Below, piece after piece: positions 4,783-8,188 of a stretch of 8,188 nucleotides of DNA; position 1 is the stretch's first letter, and each line of letters opens with the position of its first letter. The DNA lies in assembly GCA_001873755.1 (NCBI GenBank), contig MNZT01000106.1, positions 1-8,188 of the forward strand, written 5' to 3'. The position numbers were made by a program, and so were the translations under genes. The stretch comes from Candidatus Wirthbacteria bacterium CG2_30_54_11. Its GTDB lineage: Bacteria; Patescibacteriota; CG2-30-54-11. Under the pieces are notes generated by a model. That model saw only the letters and a list, made by a program, of their open reading frames with translations, had not been told where the DNA came from and made no database searches.

Positions 4783-6594
4783 TCAGATCGCAGAACGCTG
4801 CTCCGTCTGCATACCGAGCGCGGCCATAATCGCCTGATCTACCTCTCCGTCTTTGCTCCCGTTGAGAAATTTCTTCATCCAGAGATAGGTTCCTATAGTC
4901 CAGCCAAAACCATCTTCCACTCCATAATATCCCGGGTTCATTGCAACAGTTGAATCGCAGGCATACTTTTCTTTGAACCCCTTATTTTCCCCTTTTGCAA
5001 ATTCTTTTTCCAGGGTGCCTACCCAGACTGAAGCTATCTGACGGGCCTCTGACAAAAAACCATAATTCAACAACCCTTCCACCGCGATCTGGACCAGCGG
5101 CGGCCAGGCATTGGGATACTCCCACTGCAGATGTCCCAATTTCCCACGCTCATACGCAGCTCTGGCATCATCTGGATGTGTCGCACTCAATCCCTGATCA
5201 CCCAGATACCCCAAGATATTCTGACGGAGGATCTCAGCCTGTTCAGGGTCAGGTATCCGAGACCACAGGGCAAATACCTCGTCCGTCAGCCGCCGGTAGG
5301 GAATAACTTCGATTGCATCCTTTTTGCGGTCGTAATTGAGACACCGGTACCCTTTGGCTTCCCCGCTGCCTACCCACATATGTTCATTCATGGCTTTCTT
5401 GATCTGCTCATACAATTGCCAACATACCTGCGCCCTCTCTCTGTTGCCACGAATTTCATAATAATTGCCGAGTTCGAGCAGCTGACGGGCCACCTGAGCG
5501 TTAAGCGCGACTGGGACCAGATCTTCCCCATAGTTCTGGGTCAATGAATCATGATCCACACCAGACTCACTCCCTACCATGCTCGCCGAAAAATGCAGAG
5601 ATCCGTGTCTGGTCAATAAACCCGAGCGGGCAATGGTCTCTGTATCAAGTCTGTGATGTCCTTTGTCTTCCGGATTCAGCCACTCGCTGAATATCTCATC
5701 GTATAGAGCATCCATCACCAGGTCGCTCCACTCTCCCACTTCCTCCGGATGCGAGCGCAGGATCTTCATCACCCCTTCGGCCTCGAGCGGAGGCTGGGAA
5801 TGGGTGGAAAATTCTTCCAGTGATGCATTGAAAATATGCCCGCGAGTCCTGTACATATAGGTCAGGTTCAGATATTGCATTTTGGCCAGTTCCACTCCTC
5901 CGCTTATCAGCAGACCCGCTGCCTGGAAATAGGTGTCCCAGCGGTACATCTCAGAGAACCAGCCTTTGAGCTCAAAAGTATCAGGATCAAACTGACCGCT
6001 CGGGGTCAAAAAGGGATAAGGCAATTCTATGGTGCGCCCCTTGCCGGTACTGCAGCGGTACGGAATATACCTCGTCGACCGGACCCAGAAATCCACGATA
6101 TACTGACAGATCGCTTCCCATGAACCGGAGCCGTCCTCTCCCTGCGGAGCTTCGCCTGCAATTCGACGCCCGAGGACTTGAGCCCGGCTGAGCTCCTCAG
6201 GACAATCCAGAAATTTAAATAGATCTCTCAACCCCGCAACATATTGTTCGTAGGTCCAGAAAGGATGTCTTGACCTATGACTCTGTCCCTCAGGGAGTTC
6301 CGGCCCCACCACCGCTCTCGTGTATGGGTCGTGGGTACAAAATGGACGGGTAGAGCTGTGCCAAGCGTTCTGGTCTTCAGGCATCCCCTGCATATTCGGG
6401 TCGGGAAACTCAGAATTTGCAGCCTCCGCGATCCTGGCGCCAGGCACTTCGTGCCTATCGAGCCGGCTTTCAGCCTCCTCACTGATTCGAGCCAGTTGTT
6501 CTCTGAAAAAAGTGCACAGCGCAGCCGCATCAGAAGAGACTCGTTCATCTTCCAATTTATCAATTGTGTCGAGTGCTGCTCCTGAAGCGGCCAT
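4783..6594 (-). CDS. Trehalase-family (GH37) glycoside hydrolase, substrate uncertain
   Basis: This 603-residue protein has the (alpha/alpha)6 fold marks of GH37 and no signal peptide, so it is probably cytoplasmic. Signature 1 is degenerate: KGWFSEMYRWDTYF (210-223) stands for PGGRF-E-Y-WD-Y. SQPP (266-269) is kept. ESGVD (343-347) holds the likely catalytic acid D347. Signature 2 is QWEYPNAWPP (491-500). EKY holds the likely base E542, followed by DGFGW (561-565). Several trehalose-binding positions differ from E. coli TreA as I recall it: Arg to Trp in signature 1, Arg to His before SQPP, and GEY to GYY before DGFGW. Cleavage of trehalose is possible but another alpha-glucoside is as likely. 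The ATG at 6594 has AGG seven bases upstream and a promoter about 30 bases upstream. A TTG at 6615 would start almost at the transcript end. Confidence 0.88.
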   Translation of the reverse strand: MAASGAALDTIDKLEDERVSSDAAALCTFFREQLARISEEAESRLDRHEVPGARIAEAANSEFPDPNMQGMPEDQNAWHSSTRPFCTHDPYTRAVVGPELPEGQSHRSRHPFWTYEQYVAGLRDLFKFLDCPEELSRAQVLGRRIAGEAPQGEDGSGSWEAICQYIVDFWVRSTRYIPYRCSTGKGRTIELPYPFLTPSGQFDPDTFELKGWFSEMYRWDTYFQAAGLLISGGVELAKMQYLNLTYMYRTRGHIFNASLEEFSTHSQPPLEAEGVMKILRSHPEEVGEWSDLVMDALYDEIFSEWLNPEDKGHHRLDTETIARSGLLTRHGSLHFSASMVGSESGVDHDSLTQNYGEDLVPVALNAQVARQLLELGNYYEIRGNRERAQVCWQLYEQIKKAMNEHMWVGSGEAKGYRCLNYDRKKDAIEVIPYRRLTDEVFALWSRIPDPEQAEILRQNILGYLGDQGLSATHPDDARAAYERGKLGHLQWEYPNAWPPLVQIAVEGLLNYGFLSEARQIASVWVGTLEKEFAKGENKGFKEKYACDSTVAMNPGYYGVEDGFGWTIGTYLWMKKFLNGSKDGEVDQAIMAALGMQTEQRSAI

Positions 6595-6623
6595 ACCAGA
6601 ACCTAATAACTTCAAAGTGGATT

Positions 6624-6652
6624 ATTATAACTCATCAGCAGATCATTCTCAA
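6624..6652 (-). promoter_or_regulatory. Sigma70-type promoter for the trehalase-family gene
   Basis: On the minus strand TTGAGA (6652-6647) is followed after 17 bases by a perfect TATAAT (6629-6624). Transcription would begin near 6617, giving a leader of about 23 bases before the ATG at 6594, with a short AGG ribosome site in it. Together with the terminator at 6740-6769 this makes the glycosidase a separate transcription unit. Confidence 0.75.
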
Positions 6653-6739
6653 ACCTGATGATCTTCTCAGATATCTTCCCTGCCCGGCCAGGATCGCGTG
6701 GTCGTCAGACAGTCAATACTCCCTGGCTGCTGAATTTCA

Positions 6740-6769
6740 AAAAGAACCTGCCAGCCGGCAGGTTCTTTT
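6740..6769 (-). terminator. Strong Rho-independent terminator (probably bidirectional)
   Basis: AAAAGAACCTGCC (6740-6752) and GGCAGGTTCTTTT (6757-6769) form a perfect 13-pair stem with loop AGCC on the plus strand. Read on the minus strand, the stem ends in a run of five Ts (6743-6739). It closes transcription from the hemerythrin side before the promoter of the glycosidase. Confidence 0.9.
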
Positions 6770-6800
6770 GTGTGTTGACGGGAAAAAATTCGTCAGACCA

Positions 6801-7020
6801 TCACTTCAACCCATGAGCCAGAAAGCACTGGGTATACTGTTTGTCTGAATTCAATATGTGATTGATCAGCCAAAGCATCATAGGTCTTGAGCACTGCATC
6901 ATTGCTTTCCTTGAGTCCCAGTGCCGTCTCGAACGTATTGAGGATGCCGATAAATTTCTTGTGCTGGTCATCAATCTCCTTCACCCCGACACTGAACATA
7001 TCAGACCACTCCATCGTCAT
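6801..7020 (-). pseudogene. Bacteriohemerythrin gene with internal deletion and frame change
   Basis: The ATG at 7020 has AGAGG six to seven bases upstream and opens MTMEWSDMFSVGVKEIDDQH, the classic bacteriohemerythrin start with Trp5 and the iron ligand His20. The frame keeps family character to about residue 49 (LKTYDA) and then becomes unrelated, stopping at 6793. In the next frame, from 6872 down to a stop at 6801-6803, the sequence reads WLINHILNSDKQYTQCF and ends AHGLK. That is the family's C-terminus with the last HxxxxD ligands. The middle, about 60 residues with HxxxE and HxxxH, is missing. The two ends are thus joined out of frame near 6872 by a deletion. The product cannot make the diiron O2-binding site. 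Intact homologues are about 130-135 residues. Confidence 0.82.
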
Positions 7021-7106
7021 GGAATACCTCTGTTGAAATAAAATCCGCCGATACTATAGCAGCTAAGAGCTGAGTAATGATACCGGGGTACCAGCAGCCA
7101 TGACTT

Positions 7107-8188
7107 CTACAGGATGAAATCCGTCGACAGAAAATTTGATTTCCGCTCCTGCACGATTTCGCTGATGATCTTTTTGTTGATGTCATTTTTCTTGGCTGCG
7201 ACCAGGGTGGGGAGGGAAAAGGCATAGAGCGCCTCGGTCACGGAGAGGATCCCCTGCGCCGAATCCTTGCGCCCGCCGAACGGGAAGGTGTCCGGACCCC
7301 GCTGGCACTGGCTGTTGATGTTGATTCTCGCTACCTGATTGATGAGCTGATCGACCAGATGCGCGACGGTCCCGCTGCTGGTCGAAAATATGCTGATCTG
7401 CTGACCTGACTGAGAATTGACCAGCACCTCGACGAGATCCTCGATATCATCAAAAGGGGTGATCGGTACTACTGGTCCGAACTGTTCTGCCTGCGTGATC
7501 TTCATGCTTTCCTTCACCGGGTACAGGACCGCAGGGTAGAAAAAAGACTGCTCGATAGCGCCTCCGAAAGGATTGACCACCTGCGCCCCCTGATCTGTGG
7601 CATCGTCCACGAGAGCTTTCAGCTGCTCGGGCTTCCCCCTTTCCGGCAGGGGGGTGATGGTGACACCTGCTTCCCAAGGCATGCCAAATTTCAGTTTTTC
7701 TATCTCCTGTACGAACCGTTTGACGAATTCGTCCGCGATCTCCCTCTGGACGAAAAGATTTTTAAGTGCGGTGCAGCGCTGGCCATTGAAGGAAAGCGAA
7801 CCAAGGACGCATTCCTTGACCGCAAGATCGAGATCAGCATCCGCCAGAATGATGGCGGGATTATTGGCATCCATCCCGAGGATGGAACGGAGGCGATGCA
7901 GCTGCGGGTGTGACTGCTTCAGCTGATTGGCGACCTGGCTCGACCCGATGAATGCGAACACATCCACCTTGCCGGAAGCCATGATCGGAGGGACGATCAC
8001 TGACGATTTTCCTGTGAGTGTATTGACCACCCCTTTTGGAAAAGCGGAGGCAAATAACTCCAGCAGTGGATAAAGGACGAGAGAACCCTGATGAGGGGCG
8101 CGCAGGATGATGGTATTGCCCATGATGAGCGCAGGTATGAACAGGGAAAATGTCTCATTCAGCGGATAATTGAAAGGACCCATGCAAA
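7107..8188 (-). CDS. GapN-like NADP-dependent glyceraldehyde-3-phosphate dehydrogenase (aldehyde dehydrogenase family), 5' end outside window
   Basis: About 360 C-terminal residues are present; the frame stays open to the edge, and the visible Met in MGPFNYPLNETF is internal to the family, so roughly 150-180 N-terminal residues are missing. Aldehyde dehydrogenase marks are GPFNYPL, the cofactor-site glycine and helix in FAFIGSSQVANQLK, the catalytic Cys in FNGQRCTALK, EQFGPVVPITPF, and INSQCQRGPDTFPFGGRKDS. The last motif and SLSFNGQRCTALK match the non-phosphorylating GapN branch, which oxidises glyceraldehyde 3-phosphate directly to 3-phosphoglycerate and makes NADPH, bypassing an ATP-forming step of glycolysis. 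The usual ELGGK around the general-base Glu reads GMDANNP, and the cofactor Lys position reads Arg (ILRAP). The family is certain, the exact substrate likely. Confidence 0.85.
   Translation of the reverse strand, partial: CMGPFNYPLNETFSLFIPALIMGNTIILRAPHQGSLVLYPLLELFASAFPKGVVNTLTGKSSVIVPPIMASGKVDVFAFIGSSQVANQLKQSHPQLHRLRSILGMDANNPAIILADADLDLAVKECVLGSLSFNGQRCTALKNLFVQREIADEFVKRFVQEIEKLKFGMPWEAGVTITPLPERGKPEQLKALVDDATDQGAQVVNPFGGAIEQSFFYPAVLYPVKESMKITQAEQFGPVVPITPFDDIEDLVEVLVNSQSGQQISIFSTSSGTVAHLVDQLINQVARININSQCQRGPDTFPFGGRKDSAQGILSVTEALYAFSLPTLVAAKKNDINKKIISEIVQERKSNFLSTDFIL

Noticed and set aside
6595..6615. TTG start adding seven residues to the GH37 enzyme
   Set aside because: The TATAAT box ends at 6624, so the transcript would start at about this TTG with no room for a ribosome site; the ATG at 6594 has AGG at a good distance.
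6793..7020. A functional short 75-residue hemerythrin
   Set aside because: The tail after about residue 49 is out-of-frame sequence of the true C-terminus, and the central iron ligands are missing.

Overview
The window looks like chromosomal DNA of an uncultivated bacterium. A member of the Patescibacteria (Candidate Phyla Radiation) is my best guess. The clues are compact gene packing, weak or absent Shine-Dalgarno sites on several genes, a GIY-YIG remnant next to an RNA gene, REP-like palindromes between genes, and small orphan proteins of types common in that group. Base composition is moderate, near half GC. TGA is used as a stop and nothing suggests recoding. The phylum assignment is inference; the tmRNA or a conserved protein would have to be placed on a tree.

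Layout. Bases 34-2569 (+) hold a tight four-gene run: an SPFH/prohibitin-like membrane protein, a small DUF2007-type protein, a terpenoid-cyclase-fold (alpha/alpha toroid) protein of unknown function and a Nudix hydrolase. Spacings are 10 nt, 13 nt and a 4-nt ATGA overlap. After a spacer with two short heptamer arrays comes a standalone PAS protein (2694-3104, +). Convergent to it is a membrane-anchored class I methyltransferase of the FAM173-like kind (3217-3747, -). A palindromic repeat and a terminator candidate lie between their ends. Bases 3748-4133 carry no gene but hold a second copy of the same repeat family in opposite orientation and an AT-rich perfect hairpin. Then comes a one-piece tmRNA (ssrA, 4134-4530, +) with an encoded CCA end. 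A palindrome-rich element begins exactly at the CCA and runs into the truncated start of a GIY-YIG endonuclease gene. On the minus strand follow a GH37 trehalase-family glycosidase (4783-6594) with its own sigma70-type promoter, a strong terminator, a bacteriohemerythrin gene broken by an internal deletion (6801-7020), and the C-terminal two thirds of a GapN-like aldehyde dehydrogenase that runs off the right edge.

How the parts relate. The window is mostly housekeeping and accessory metabolism, not one clear new system. The tmRNA serves ribosome rescue. The glycosidase and GapN-like enzyme could both feed glucose-derived carbon into central metabolism, but they are separate transcription units. 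The observations most worth following are the unusual tmRNA tag with a UUCG hairpin inside it, the mobile-looking element fused to the tmRNA 3' end, the decayed hemerythrin, the altered substrate-binding residues of the GH37 enzyme, and the conserved-looking SPFH/toroid/Nudix run.
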